DNA of 64,000 nt, taken from contig NZ_LZSY01000061.1 in assembly GCF_001665625.1 (NCBI RefSeq), positions 1 through 64,000 of the forward strand, written 5' to 3'. Numbering within the stretch: the stretch's first letter is position 1; every line of letters starts with the position of its first letter. The notes beneath the pieces are model-generated. The model saw only the letters and a list, made by a program, of their open reading frames with translations. It did no database searches and was not told the DNA's origin. Positions 17,151 to 27,928 of this stretch are shown one piece after another. The translations under genes and the position numbers were made by a program. This DNA is from Mycolicibacterium peregrinum (lineage in GTDB: Bacteria; Actinomycetota; Actinomycetes; Mycobacteriales; Mycobacteriaceae).

Positions 17151-17980
17151 GACTGCAACCGGAACAAGGCGTTCACCGGGCCGTGGCCGTGGCCCAGCGG
17201 ATAGTTGGCCCGAATGCATTCGGTTACCCAGGCCTTGCCGAACTCCACTGCCTGCGGAACCGAATAGCCATGTGCCAAGGCACAAGCCGTCGCCGCGGCC
17301 AAGGTATCGCCGGCCCCGTGGTCGTTGCCGGTATCGATCCGCGGCGCCGCGAACTCGTAGAACTCTGTGCCGTCGAACAGCAGATCCGGACTGGCCGACG
17401 ACGAGCGCAGGTGCCCGCCCTTGACCAGTGCCCACTGCGGACCGAGCGCGTGCAGTGCGCGCGCTGCGTCCCGCTGCGAGGCGTCGTCGACGACCTCGAT
17501 GTCGACGAGCAACCGGACCTCGTCGAGGTTCGGGGTGACCAGCGTGGCCAGCGGAAACAGCTCGGTGCGTAGCGCGTCGAGGGCGCTGTGGTGCAACAGC
17601 GGATCACCGTGCATCGAGGCGCACACCGGGTCGACGACCAGGGGCACCGCTCCCAACCCTTCCGCCCGCCAGGTCTCGGCGATGGTGGTGATGATCTCCG
17701 AGGACGCCAACATGCCGGTCTTCGCGGCCTGGATCCCGATATCCGAGGTCACGGCCGAGATCTGACCGGCCACCACGTCGAGCGGAACCTCGTGGAAACC
17801 CTTGACACCCAGCGAGTTCTGCACCGTCACAGCCGTAAGCGCGACACAGCCGTGCAGGCCGAGCATGGCGAAGGTCCGCATGTCGGCCTGGATCCCGGCA
17901 CCACCGCCGGAATCGGACCCGGCGATGGTCATCACCCGCAGCGGGGTCTCACCCGCAGGGGTCAACGGCAAGAAGTTCAC
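17147..17980 (-). CDS. thiD: Hydroxymethylpyrimidine/phosphomethylpyrimidine kinase ThiD
   Basis: 277 aa. ThiD phosphorylates HMP to HMP-P and HMP-PP in thiamine biosynthesis. Visible motifs: TIAGSDSGGGAGIQAD at the N-terminus, AAKTGML, VVDPVCASMHGDPLL, TPNLDEVRLL, VKGGH, and the catalytic GNDHGAGDTLAAA (anion hole and base; usual sequence is T/N-x-H-GTGCT/GAGD). GTG start, 7 bases after thiC. It completes the pyrimidine branch with thiC. Confidence 0.95.
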   Translation of the reverse strand: MNFLPLTPAGETPLRVMTIAGSDSGGGAGIQADMRTFAMLGLHGCVALTAVTVQNSLGVKGFHEVPLDVVAGQISAVTSDIGIQAAKTGMLASSEIITTIAETWRAEGLGAVPLVVDPVCASMHGDPLLHHSALDALRTELFPLATLVTPNLDEVRLLVDIEVVDDASQRDAARALHALGPQWALVKGGHLRSSSASPDLLFDGTEFYEFAAPRIDTGNDHGAGDTLAAATACALAHGYSVPQAVEFGKAWVTECIRANYPLGHGHGPVNALFRLQS

Positions 17981-17987
17981 TTCGGCC

Positions 17988-19708
<1,721 letters not shown>

Positions 19709-19718
19709 TGCAGGGCCC

Positions 19719-19724
19719 AACCTA
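19719..19724 (-). promoter_or_regulatory. Candidate -10 element for the thiC transcript
   Basis: TAGGTT on the minus strand fits TANNNT and lies about seven bases before the 5' end of the riboswitch. No convincing -35 element is seen. Confidence 0.4.
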
Positions 19725-19879
19725 GCGCAGTCGCAGGGTTCGGGGGAACCGGATGCGCACTCTCAGGAAGTTGTCAGGGGGGATCACGTCGCCTTCTCGC
19801 CAGGGTTGTATCCGGCGACGTTGCGTGACCCTCATGTCGAAATCCGCCGCCGGTGGCCCGGATCCGCGAAGTTCAGGAG

Positions 19880-19909
19880 TTGCCCAGTCTTGATTTGCAT
19901 AGCTAATAT
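19880..19909 (+). promoter_or_regulatory. Candidate promoter of the MFS gene
   Basis: TTGCCC (19880-19885) and TAATAT (19904-19909) are 18 bases apart. The site lies in an AT-rich patch that stands out in the region between thiC and the MFS gene. It would give a leader of about 70 bases. The rest of this 244-base gap holds nothing I can name. Confidence 0.4.
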
Positions 19910-19984
19910 ATGTGTTTTGCATGTTTCGGGTCGACCGCTGGCCCTGGATATAGCCCTTGACGCGATACGAGATGCGAACACGAG

Positions 19985-21748
19985 ATGACGACTGACGCTG
20001 AACTCAGCAGCCCGCCAGGCGCGGGCGACACCGCCGAGGCCGAGACCGCCGACCGGCGCAAACGGATGGATCACGACCACCCGTTCTACAAGTGGGTGGT
20101 GCTGTCCAACACGACGTTGGGCATCCTGCTGGCCTCCATCAACGCGTCGATCGTGTTGATCTCGCTGCCGGCGATCTTCCGCGGCATCGGGTTGAACCCG
20201 CTCGCCCCCGGCAACGTCAGCTACCTGCTGTGGATGCTGATGGGCTACCTCGTGGTGACCGCGGTGCTCGTCGTGCCGTTCGGGCGTCTCGGCGACATGT
20301 ACGGCCGGGTGCGCATCTACAACCTCGGTTTCGTGGTTTTCACCGTTGCCGCGATCGCGCTGTCCTTCGACCCGTTCCAGCTCGGTGGCGGTGCCGTCTG
20401 GCTGATCGCTTGGCGCGTGGTCCAGGGCGTCGGCGGCGCCATGCTGATGGCGTCGTCTTCGGCCATCCTCACGGATGCCTTCCCCGCCAACCAGCGCGGC
20501 ATGGCACTGGGCACCAACATGGTGGCCGCCGTTGCCGGGTCATTCCTCGGACTGCTGATCGGTGGCTTCCTGTCCGAATGGCACTGGAAGGCCGTGTTCT
20601 GGGTGGGTGTGCCGATCGGGATCCTCGGCACGATCTGGAGCTACCGCTCACTCAAGGAACTCGGTGTCCGCACCGCCGGACGGCTCGACTGGGCCGGCAC
20701 CCTGACGTTCGGGCTGGGCCTGACGGTCCTGTTGATCGGCATCACCTACGGCATCCAGCCCTACGGTGACTCGACCACCGGCTGGACCAGCCCGTGGGTT
20801 CTGGGCTCCATCGCGGTGGGCCTGCTGCTGTTGGTGGCGTTCTGCATCGTCGAGTTGAAGGTGTCGTCGCCGATGGTCGACATCCGGTTGTTCAAATCGG
20901 CGGCGTTCGGGATGGGCAACCTCGCCGGGCTGATGTCCTCGGTGGGCCGCGGCGGACTGCAATTCATGCTCATCATCTGGTTGCAGGGCATCTGGCTGCC
21001 GCTGCACGGTTACAGCTTCGAATCCACACCGCTGTGGGCCGGCATCTACCTGCTACCGGTCACCGTCGGGTTTCTGGTCGCCGCGCCGATCGCCGGGTCG
21101 CTCTCCGATCGCATCGGTGCGCGGCCGCTGACCGTCGGCGGCATGCTGCTGATGGCTGCCACCTTCGTGGCGCTGCTGATGATCCCGGTCAACTTCGACT
21201 ACTGGGTGTTCGCGATCCTGGTGTTCCTCAACGGACTGGGCGGCGGAATCTTCACCGCCCCCAACACGGCAGCCATCATGTCGAGCGTGCCGGCCGATCA
21301 GCGCGGTGCGGCCTCCGGCGTCCGGTCGACGTTCTTCAACGCGGGCAACTCGCTGTCGATCGGCATCTTCTTCTCGCTGATGATCGTCGGGCTGGCCAAC
21401 ACACTGCCTGCAGCGTTGACCACCGGCCTGACGCAGCAAGGTGTTTCGGCCTCGGTCGCCCACGATGTGGCCAACCTGCCCCCGGTCGGCAGCCTGTTCG
21501 CCGCCTTCCTGGGCTACAACCCGATGGCCGAACTGCTCGCGCCCTACGACGCTCTGCACCAGCCAGGAGTGAACGCGGACGTGATCACCGGGCAGACGTT
21601 CTTCCCGCAGCTGATCACCGAGCCGTTCCATTCCGGCCTGACGGTGGTGTTCACCGCCGCGGCCGTGATGATGGTGATCGGTGCGGTGGCGTCGATGTTC
21701 AGCGCGGGCCGCTATGGGACGGAGGCGGGAGCCGACAACGAGGCCTGA
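19985..21748 (+). CDS. MFS transporter, DHA2 (14-helix) drug exporter family
   Basis: 587 aa with about 14 transmembrane helices after a hydrophilic N-terminus of 33 residues. The loop motif GRLGDMYGRVRIYNLG (motif A) follows helix 2, and NTTLGILLASINASIVLISLP in helix 1 is typical of DHA2/QacA-type proton-driven exporters. A second motif-A-like loop is SLSDRIGARPLTVGG. The substrate is unknown; antibiotics, dyes or lipids are possible. A 27-base tandem duplication covers its stop codon. Confidence 0.92.
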   Translation: MTTDAELSSPPGAGDTAEAETADRRKRMDHDHPFYKWVVLSNTTLGILLASINASIVLISLPAIFRGIGLNPLAPGNVSYLLWMLMGYLVVTAVLVVPFGRLGDMYGRVRIYNLGFVVFTVAAIALSFDPFQLGGGAVWLIAWRVVQGVGGAMLMASSSAILTDAFPANQRGMALGTNMVAAVAGSFLGLLIGGFLSEWHWKAVFWVGVPIGILGTIWSYRSLKELGVRTAGRLDWAGTLTFGLGLTVLLIGITYGIQPYGDSTTGWTSPWVLGSIAVGLLLLVAFCIVELKVSSPMVDIRLFKSAAFGMGNLAGLMSSVGRGGLQFMLIIWLQGIWLPLHGYSFESTPLWAGIYLLPVTVGFLVAAPIAGSLSDRIGARPLTVGGMLLMAATFVALLMIPVNFDYWVFAILVFLNGLGGGIFTAPNTAAIMSSVPADQRGAASGVRSTFFNAGNSLSIGIFFSLMIVGLANTLPAALTTGLTQQGVSASVAHDVANLPPVGSLFAAFLGYNPMAELLAPYDALHQPGVNADVITGQTFFPQLITEPFHSGLTVVFTAAAVMMVIGAVASMFSAGRYGTEAGADNEA

Positions 21749-21777
21749 GCGGCGGGAGCCGACAACGAGGCCTGAGC
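21724..21777 (+). repeat. 27-bp perfect tandem duplication across the MFS stop codon
   Basis: Two identical 27-base units, 21724-21750 and 21751-21777, each containing GGCGGGAGCCGACAACGAGG. The first holds the last codons and the TGA of the MFS gene. The second is outside the frame's end. This looks like a recent replication-slippage event. Confidence 0.95.
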
Positions 21778-21835
21778 AGCCTCAGCAGCCGGTCAGCAAA
21801 CCGATTTCCGGTGGCCTCATGGGATACTCGCCGCC

Positions 21836-22765
21836 ATGGTCGCTCAGACATTGGCCGCCGCCGGAAGCGCCGCAGAATCCGCGGGCTACGTCATCGGCAC
21901 GCTGTTCATTCCGGGGTTGGGGCTGCTGCTGCTCATCCTCGGCCTGGTTCGGCGTTCGTCGTCTCAGTCGAAGTCGATTGGCCAGCCCGGGTACCCGCCG
22001 GGCTATCCGCAGCCGGGGTACCCCCAGGGCTACCCGCAGCCGGGGTATTCGCAGGGTTACCAGCAGCCGGGTTATCCGCCGAGCTATCCGCAGCAGGGTT
22101 ACCAGCCCGGTTACCCGCAGCAGCCCGGCTATCCGCCGGTCCCGCCACAGGCCTACGGCGCACCACCCAAGAAGTCGGGCACGGCATTGATCGTGATCGG
22201 TGCGATTCTGCTGGTGCTCGGCCTGTTGGGATTGGCCGGGCGGATGGCCACCCGCGCGTCGGAGTCGACCTCGAGATCTGAGTCGAATTCCAGTTCGGCG
22301 TCGAGTTCGAGTGCGGTGCCGGGCACGAGCTCAAATTCCGGGTCCTCGCAGTCCGGGGCCTCAGGTGACTTGGCGGTGGGGGAGTGCATCACCAGCGATC
22401 AGTACGCCACGGCGGGCATGGACCTCACCCCGTCCGGCTGCAGCAACCCGGATGCGATTTACGAGTTGGTGTCCAGAGGTGGCGGATCCGCAACCTGCCC
22501 GGACGGCAAACGGGCCGACTCTGACTACTCCGTGCTCATGGACGACTCTCGCACCTACTGTTTCATCCTCAACTTCGAGGAAGGCGAGTGCTTCAACCTC
22601 GACGACAAGCTCGCCTCCCTGGTGGAATGCTCCGACCCGAACGCTGTCATCAAGATCGTCCAGCGGGTTGACGGTTCAACCGACCCCGCTGTCTGCGGTT
22701 CCGGCTCACGCGCGGTGGCCTTCCCCGAACCGGCGCGGGTCTACTGCGCGGGGAAGCCGTCATAG
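21836..22765 (+). CDS. Membrane protein with PGYP repeats and a secreted Cys-rich domain
   Basis: 309 aa. A hydrophobic helix (about 19-38) is followed by about 15 Pro-Gly-Tyr-type repeats (PGYPPGYPQPGYPQG and so on, about 50-103), a second helix (about 113-133), a Ser-rich linker (about 137-170), and a C-terminal domain with cysteines in pairs (GECITSD, SGCSN, ATCPDG, TYCFIL, GECFNL, VECSD, AVCGSG, VYCAG). PGYP repeats occur in proteins that bind to membranes or each other. The last domain resembles LppU-like extracellular domains. Function unknown. Confidence 0.75.
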   Translation: MVAQTLAAAGSAAESAGYVIGTLFIPGLGLLLLILGLVRRSSSQSKSIGQPGYPPGYPQPGYPQGYPQPGYSQGYQQPGYPPSYPQQGYQPGYPQQPGYPPVPPQAYGAPPKKSGTALIVIGAILLVLGLLGLAGRMATRASESTSRSESNSSSASSSSAVPGTSSNSGSSQSGASGDLAVGECITSDQYATAGMDLTPSGCSNPDAIYELVSRGGGSATCPDGKRADSDYSVLMDDSRTYCFILNFEEGECFNLDDKLASLVECSDPNAVIKIVQRVDGSTDPAVCGSGSRAVAFPEPARVYCAGKPS

Positions 22766-22784
22766 CCGACCTACACTCGGGCTC

Positions 22785-23426
22785 GTGACCACCACACAGC
22801 GCCGCGGATTCAACGACGCCATCACGCGCTTCTGGAGTTTTGCCGCACCGGCCTATGACCAGGGTTGTCTCCAGCGGTGGGTGTACCGGCCCGCCCAGGA
22901 CGAGGTGATCGCCCAACTGCAGGAGCGCGGTGCCCGTGCGATTGCCGACATCGCCTGCGGTACCGGCATCCTGGCCGATCGCATCCAGCGTGAACTCCTC
23001 CCCGATGAGGTCTACGGCCTGGACATGTCCGACGGCATGCTCGCCCAGGCGCGCAAGCGGTCAGACCGCGTGCGGTGGAAGTCTGCCCCCGCCGAGGAGC
23101 TGCCCTTCCAGGACGGCTTCCTGGACGCGGTGGTGACCACCTCGGCTTTCCATTTCTTCGACCAGCCCGCCGCGCTCGCGGAGTTCTACCGGGTGCTGGC
23201 GCCCGGGGGGATGGTGGCGGTGGCGACGATGAGCCCGCGCCGCACCTTCCTGCCGCTGCATGCGTTGTCGGCCGACCTGGGCGCACCCGCGCACAGTCCC
23301 ACCGAGCAGGAGATGCGCGCGCTGTTCGAGGCGGCCGGATTCACCGTCGCCGAACAACATCGGGTACGCCGGCCGGTATGGACGCCGATCTCCGACGCCA
23401 TCACCGTGGGCGTGAAGCCCGCATGA
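22785..23426 (+). CDS. SAM-dependent class I methyltransferase
   Basis: 213 aa from GTG 22785. The SAM-binding loop IADIACGTGILADRI (about 48-62), the acidic residue in VYGLDMSDGMLAQA and motif EELPFQDGFLDAVVT are as in the Methyltransf_11 family. The frame is open upstream, but that stretch is antisense-like overlap with the preceding gene. Its stop overlaps the LOG gene start (ATGA). Substrate unknown. Confidence 0.88.
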   Translation: MTTTQRRGFNDAITRFWSFAAPAYDQGCLQRWVYRPAQDEVIAQLQERGARAIADIACGTGILADRIQRELLPDEVYGLDMSDGMLAQARKRSDRVRWKSAPAEELPFQDGFLDAVVTTSAFHFFDQPAALAEFYRVLAPGGMVAVATMSPRRTFLPLHALSADLGAPAHSPTEQEMRALFEAAGFTVAEQHRVRRPVWTPISDAITVGVKPA

Positions 23427-24160
23427 CAGAGAACGACGACAGCCAGCCTCAGATCAGCGGTTCGGTGCAACTGCGCCGTGACCGCTGTGCCACCACGACC
23501 GCTGATCAGCGGCTGCTGGACCGGCGCGGCCCCACCGATTGGGTGCACACCGATCCGTGGCGCGTGATGCGCATCCAGGGTGAGTTCGTCGACGGTTTCG
23601 ACGCCCTCGCCGAAATGCCGAGGGCGGTGACGGTTTTCGGGTCCGCTCGCACGGAACCACATTCGCCCGAGTACCGACTGGGCGAGGAACTGGGTATCGC
23701 GCTGGTGCGGGCGGGCTACGCGGTGATCACCGGGGGCGGTCCGGGTTCGATGGAGGCCGTCAACCGCGGCGCCAGCGAGTCCGGCGGCTACTCCGTGGGA
23801 CTCGGTATCGAGCTGCCCTTCGAGCAGCGCCTCAACCACTGGGTGGATCTCGGCATCAACTTCCGCTACTTCTTCGTCCGCAAGACCATGTTCGTCAAAT
23901 ATGCCCAGGCCTTCGTGTGCCTGCCGGGCGGATTCGGCACTCTCGACGAACTGTTCGAGGCGTTGACCCTGGTGCAGACCCACAAGGTCACCGAGTTTCC
24001 GATCATCCTGCTGGGTGTCGACTATTGGTCGGGCCTGATCGACTGGATTCGGAACACCGTTTTGCCCGGCGGCAAGATCGATGAATCCGAGTTCGCCCTG
24101 CTCCACTGCACCGACAGCGTGGCCGAAGCCGTGGAACTCATCGTTGCGTCGGCGCGATAG
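23423..24160 (+). CDS. LOG family protein (TIGR00730)
   Basis: 245 aa. It has GGGPGSMEA (about residues 109-117) and PGGFGTLDE (about 172-180), the paired motifs of the Lonely Guy family, which includes cytokinin riboside monophosphate phosphoribohydrolases and related nucleotide-processing enzymes. The fold is Rossmann-like. The N-terminal 65 residues are an extension seen in the long-type LOG proteins. It is coupled to the methyltransferase. The 3' end overlaps the convergent ligase gene by 23 bases. Confidence 0.9.
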   Translation: MTENDDSQPQISGSVQLRRDRCATTTADQRLLDRRGPTDWVHTDPWRVMRIQGEFVDGFDALAEMPRAVTVFGSARTEPHSPEYRLGEELGIALVRAGYAVITGGGPGSMEAVNRGASESGGYSVGLGIELPFEQRLNHWVDLGINFRYFFVRKTMFVKYAQAFVCLPGGFGTLDELFEALTLVQTHKVTEFPIILLGVDYWSGLIDWIRNTVLPGGKIDESEFALLHCTDSVAEAVELIVASAR

Positions 24161-25454
24161 CCGAGGAATAGCGGCGCGGCTTGCCGGGCCCGAGTTCGGC
24201 CAGCGTCCTCACTTGCGTGACTTCGACCGGATGCCCCAGCAGTAGCCTCAGTGCCTCGGTCACCCGGTGCTGGTCGCCGGACGCGACCACCGCTGAGACG
24301 CGACCGTGGGCGTCCTGGTCGACGCTCCACCCGCGGGCTCCGGCCGCCTGCAGCTGTTGGGTGAGGTCGACACACGGCACCACGACGCCCGTCGCCGACA
24401 CGAAAACCGTTGCCTCCCTTCCCTCCAGATTGGTGAGAGCGGGCCGACCGCGATGGCTGACCAGCCGCGCGTAGTCGCCCGTGCGGTAGCGCACCAGTGG
24501 CAGAAACTGGTTCTCTCCGCACGTCACCACGACCTCACCGGCCAGCACCTCGACGTGCACGCGACGTTCGGCCACCGCGAAGGGGCCGCCGTCGTCGCTG
24601 ACTGCGATGGGCCGGGTCTCGTGCAAGCCGTAGACGTCCAGGACCGGACAGTCGTAGGCCGCCTCGAGGGCCCGGCGCAAGGGCGCCGTCAGTGTCATCG
24701 CCCCGGAGATCAGCGCCAGCGGCCGCAATACGGCGGCAAGGCCGGGATCGAGCAGCACCTCCAACGACGTAGGAGTGCCGCTGATCACCTGCGGATCGGT
24801 ATCCCGCAGATACGCGTCGCGCTGCGTGGCCCCGCCTGCCCAAGCGGCCGGATGCAGGTTCAGCCGGGCCATCAACGCCTCGTCGAAGCCCGGGATCACC
24901 GAGGTGTAGGTGAAGGCCTGCCGCTGGAACACCGTCTGCACCAAAGCCACCCGATGGTCCATCGGCTCCCAGTGGGCGCCCACCAGCCCGCGCAGCCAAT
25001 GAAATCCGCGAGCCAACTCGTCCGGATCGTCGGGCATCACCAGGGCGGCACCGGTACTGCCCGAACTCGTGCCGTGCAGCATCCGACCGAGGTCGGCGCC
25101 GGGCGGGACGAACGCCGCGATGTCGTCGACGAGGTCTTCGCGCCCGATCAGCGGAAAGTCGGTGAGACTGTCCAGCGGGCCGGTGTGGCGGCGATAGGCG
25201 GGCAGGGTGCGGGCCAGCGCGAGATGTTGCGGAAGCCAATCATCAAGGGGCAGTTGGCGGGTGGCGGCTTGTTGCTCGGCGGGGGTGAGCCGGTGCCCGA
25301 CCCGGTGGCGCCAGGCCGGTGCGTGCGGGTGCTGTTCCAGGGCGGCCAGCCGCTCGCGCCCGGCCACCGACAGGCCGGGCCAGCGCTGCTCATCGGTCAG
25401 CGCCACCTGGCCGAACGGAACATAGTCCTGAAGCCCCAGCGGATCGTCACTCAC
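24138..25454 (-). CDS. Adenylate-forming enzyme, phenylacetate-CoA ligase-like
   Basis: 438 aa from GTG 25454. GTSSGSTGAALV (about 128-139) is the AMP-binding P-loop of PaaK-type ligases. GLHETRPIA is the aromatic-acid motif, YRTGDYARL the usual YxTGD motif, and ELGPGKPRRYSS near the C-terminus has the position of the catalytic Lys. It lacks an acyl carrier domain. It is the last gene of the five-gene operon and its start overlaps the upstream gene by 8 bases. It may activate a carboxylate on a small molecule or protein; the substrate is unknown. Confidence 0.82.
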   Translation of the reverse strand: MSDDPLGLQDYVPFGQVALTDEQRWPGLSVAGRERLAALEQHPHAPAWRHRVGHRLTPAEQQAATRQLPLDDWLPQHLALARTLPAYRRHTGPLDSLTDFPLIGREDLVDDIAAFVPPGADLGRMLHGTSSGSTGAALVMPDDPDELARGFHWLRGLVGAHWEPMDHRVALVQTVFQRQAFTYTSVIPGFDEALMARLNLHPAAWAGGATQRDAYLRDTDPQVISGTPTSLEVLLDPGLAAVLRPLALISGAMTLTAPLRRALEAAYDCPVLDVYGLHETRPIAVSDDGGPFAVAERRVHVEVLAGEVVVTCGENQFLPLVRYRTGDYARLVSHRGRPALTNLEGREATVFVSATGVVVPCVDLTQQLQAAGARGWSVDQDAHGRVSAVVASGDQHRVTEALRLLLGHPVEVTQVRTLAELGPGKPRRYSSAIAPTQR

Positions 25455-26061
25455 TGTTGTACCGTGCCGCAGCTTCTTTCGCCTTGGCGTCGGCCAGGCG
25501 GCGTTGTACGGCCATGCGGTGTTCGTGATCGGCCAATGCCTGCGCCAATGCGCCCTCGCGCCGCACCGAATCGCGCATCTCGAACAGTGATCGGGCCTGC
25601 CCGGTGTCCTCGCCGTGCGCCAGCAGGCCGTTCCACAGCAGGAAGGTGCGCACCGCCTCGTCGCGGCGGTCCGCATCGCTGAGCCAACGGCCTGGATCGA
25701 CCAGCGGCGCCAACCGAAAAGCCAATGCCAACAACGCCGTCGCAGCCTTACGGTCGTCCAGCGGTGCGGTGAACGGGCCGATCAGGTCCGCACTGGCGAA
25801 CAACCACAGCCCGATGGCGGCGCCGCGCCGGGACGCCGGAGAGCCCCGCTCGGCGATACGCTGGGCGGCCGCGGCGCAACCGGTGTGGTTGAACACATCG
25901 CACGCCAGCGCCACCACGTCGACGGTGTCGGCGAGAAACGGCTGCGGCGTACTCGCCATCCGCGCCGCGACCTCGTCGACGGTAGGGCCGGGCTTGAGCG
26001 TCGACCACACTGCCTGCTCGTCCAATTCCTCGGCGAACCAGTTTGCCAATTGTTCAGCCAT
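25447..26061 (-). CDS. All-helical protein of unknown function in the MoxR/VWA operon
   Basis: 204 aa, soluble, almost wholly alpha-helical by composition, with long Ala/Leu/Arg stretches and a charged C-terminus (ALADHEHRMAVQRRLADAKA) that could form a coiled coil. No known motif is seen. Overlaps with the genes on both sides (8 bases at the 3' end, 8 at the 5' end) show that it belongs to the operon. It may be a scaffold or adaptor, but this is a guess. Confidence 0.75.
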   Translation of the reverse strand: MAEQLANWFAEELDEQAVWSTLKPGPTVDEVAARMASTPQPFLADTVDVVALACDVFNHTGCAAAAQRIAERGSPASRRGAAIGLWLFASADLIGPFTAPLDDRKAATALLALAFRLAPLVDPGRWLSDADRRDEAVRTFLLWNGLLAHGEDTGQARSLFEMRDSVRREGALAQALADHEHRMAVQRRLADAKAKEAAARYNSE

Positions 26062-27928
26062 GCAGTACCTCTCGCCGATATCCGGCGATGCGCGCGGCCA
26101 ACCTCGCGCAGACCGCCGGTGCGTCGGACATGTTGTCCAGATAGTCGACGTCGAAACCGGCCTCGGCCGCCGGAGCGGCCACCGAGCGGGACCGGTCCTG
26201 CACCAGCAGCGTGGCCGTGTCGAGTTGCCGCCGCACCGCCGCTGCCACTCCCGCGTATTCCTCCTGGCCCGCGCCGAACAGCGACATCAAACCGTCGTCG
26301 GACAGCACCACCAGGTGGCGCAGCTCGTCAGCGCCGCCTGAAAAGTCATGGCCGCCGGGTGGATAGCGGTGCGCGAGCAGATCGAGGGGAAACACGGTGC
26401 CGCCGCTGAAAAACGTCGTCAACTGGCGGATGATCTCCGACCGGTCCCGGGTATACACGCTGTCCCCGGCGACCTGGCCGCGACCCGCCCACGACGTGAC
26501 GCGTACCCGCCCACCACCTTTGAGTACCGACAGCGCGAGGATCATGCCGGCCAACACGGCCGGGGAACCTCGCTCGGGGCGCGGCATCGAGGCGGATGAG
26601 TCGATGTAGAGATCCAGCGTCACCGCTTCGGTGGTGGGGGCCGGATCGTCAGGAAGCTGGGTGCGACGGCGCGTCGTCACCCCGGGCACCACTATCGGAT
26701 TCACCGCGAGGGTGGCCGGCCAATCCAGCTCGGTGGCGTCGTCACCGAGCTCCCACGTCTCCAGCGGCCCGGGGATCCCCTGATCGGCGACGCCGCGCCC
26801 GGATTGCCGCAGCGGGCGGATCCAGGGCCGGGCCTGCGCCTCGTACCAGGCCAGCATCACGGCGTTGGGATCGGATCCGTCGAACAAGGCCAAGGTCTGT
26901 GCGACACCGTAACTTTGGCCAGGCGCCTGATCCGGTGCGGAGCCGCCGACCGCGGCCGCCGCGGGGTGTACCGGCGGCTCGTCGAGCCGCGGATCGGCGA
27001 GCACCTGCGCGAGTTCGGCTGCCGTCGCGGGGGCTCCGCCCTGTTCGGCGCATCCGCCGCCGGGCAGGGCGGCACCTTCGGTGATCAGCGATTCCAGCAC
27101 CAGGTAGGGCACCAGGACCATGCCGAAGGTGAGGGCACCGCCCACCGGGTCCGCACCGAAGGTCCGGATCGCCTGTGCCACGTACTCGGCGTCGGCGACC
27201 GGCTGCACCGGCTGGCTCAGCAGTAGTTCGTCGTGGATGGCGCGTACCCGCATGGCGGCTACTCGGTGGGCACGTTCCTTCTCCTGCAGGTCCTCGCGGA
27301 CCATCGACACGTCGAGCGTGGCCGGGTCGACGTGCTGGCGAGCTCGCACGTCTTCATGAACTGCCTCGGGAACCGAGGGAGGGTCGTTGGGGCACAGCGT
27401 GTTCGACGGCAGTGACCACAGCAACTCGTAGGCACGCATGAGTACCCACCAGGCTGCGTTCGACACCGGCTCCCGGGCGGTCAGCGTGCGCCACAACGTG
27501 ATCATGTCCGGCTCGATGCCCGGATGCCGTCTGCGCTGCATGCGGACCACTCGGTCGTTGATGAGCAGATCCGACCACAGATTGGACAGGTGCCGGGCCG
27601 TGCTGGTGACGGGAATGGCGCGACGAGGGTCGCTCGCCACGATCGCCCGGGCCATCTGTTGCATGAGCTTGAACGAGACGATGCGGGTGCTCGGAGAAAG
27701 CACGTGATGCCCGATCTCATGTGCGAAGACGCTGGTCAGATGGCGTTCGGCGCCCTGGCGGGTCAGCTCGTCCAGGTCGATCGAGATCGACGGTGGAAAC
27801 GAGAACCAGGCGAATGTTCCGGTTGCGCTGTCGCGCACCATGTTCGGCGGATGGAGTTGCACGCCCCACAGGTCGAGTGCGGCCCGCCAGGCCACCAATT
27901 CGGGATCGGTCGGTGCCCGTCCGGTCAT
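26054..27928 (-). CDS. Putative metallopeptidase-VWA protein
   Basis: 624 aa. An N-terminal domain contains HEIGHH (residues 70-75), a zinc HExxH motif as in DUF2201-type metallopeptidases, in a setting FAHEIGHHVLSPS. The C-terminal third is a von Willebrand factor A domain with the MIDAS start DSSASMP (about 441-447) and later SGGTVFPLDLL and VLSDDGL. MoxR ATPases commonly act with VWA proteins as chaperone pairs. ATG 27928 overlaps the upstream stop (ATGA). Whether the metal site is active is not known. Confidence 0.82.
   Translation of the reverse strand: MTGRAPTDPELVAWRAALDLWGVQLHPPNMVRDSATGTFAWFSFPPSISIDLDELTRQGAERHLTSVFAHEIGHHVLSPSTRIVSFKLMQQMARAIVASDPRRAIPVTSTARHLSNLWSDLLINDRVVRMQRRRHPGIEPDMITLWRTLTAREPVSNAAWWVLMRAYELLWSLPSNTLCPNDPPSVPEAVHEDVRARQHVDPATLDVSMVREDLQEKERAHRVAAMRVRAIHDELLLSQPVQPVADAEYVAQAIRTFGADPVGGALTFGMVLVPYLVLESLITEGAALPGGGCAEQGGAPATAAELAQVLADPRLDEPPVHPAAAAVGGSAPDQAPGQSYGVAQTLALFDGSDPNAVMLAWYEAQARPWIRPLRQSGRGVADQGIPGPLETWELGDDATELDWPATLAVNPIVVPGVTTRRRTQLPDDPAPTTEAVTLDLYIDSSASMPRPERGSPAVLAGMILALSVLKGGGRVRVTSWAGRGQVAGDSVYTRDRSEIIRQLTTFFSGGTVFPLDLLAHRYPPGGHDFSGGADELRHLVVLSDDGLMSLFGAGQEEYAGVAAAVRRQLDTATLLVQDRSRSVAAPAAEAGFDVDYLDNMSDAPAVCARLAARIAGYRREVLHG

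Noticed and set aside
19722..19922. Small minus-strand ORF upstream of thiC
   Set aside because: It overlaps the thiC promoter and the MFS promoter region, and has no protein-like pattern.
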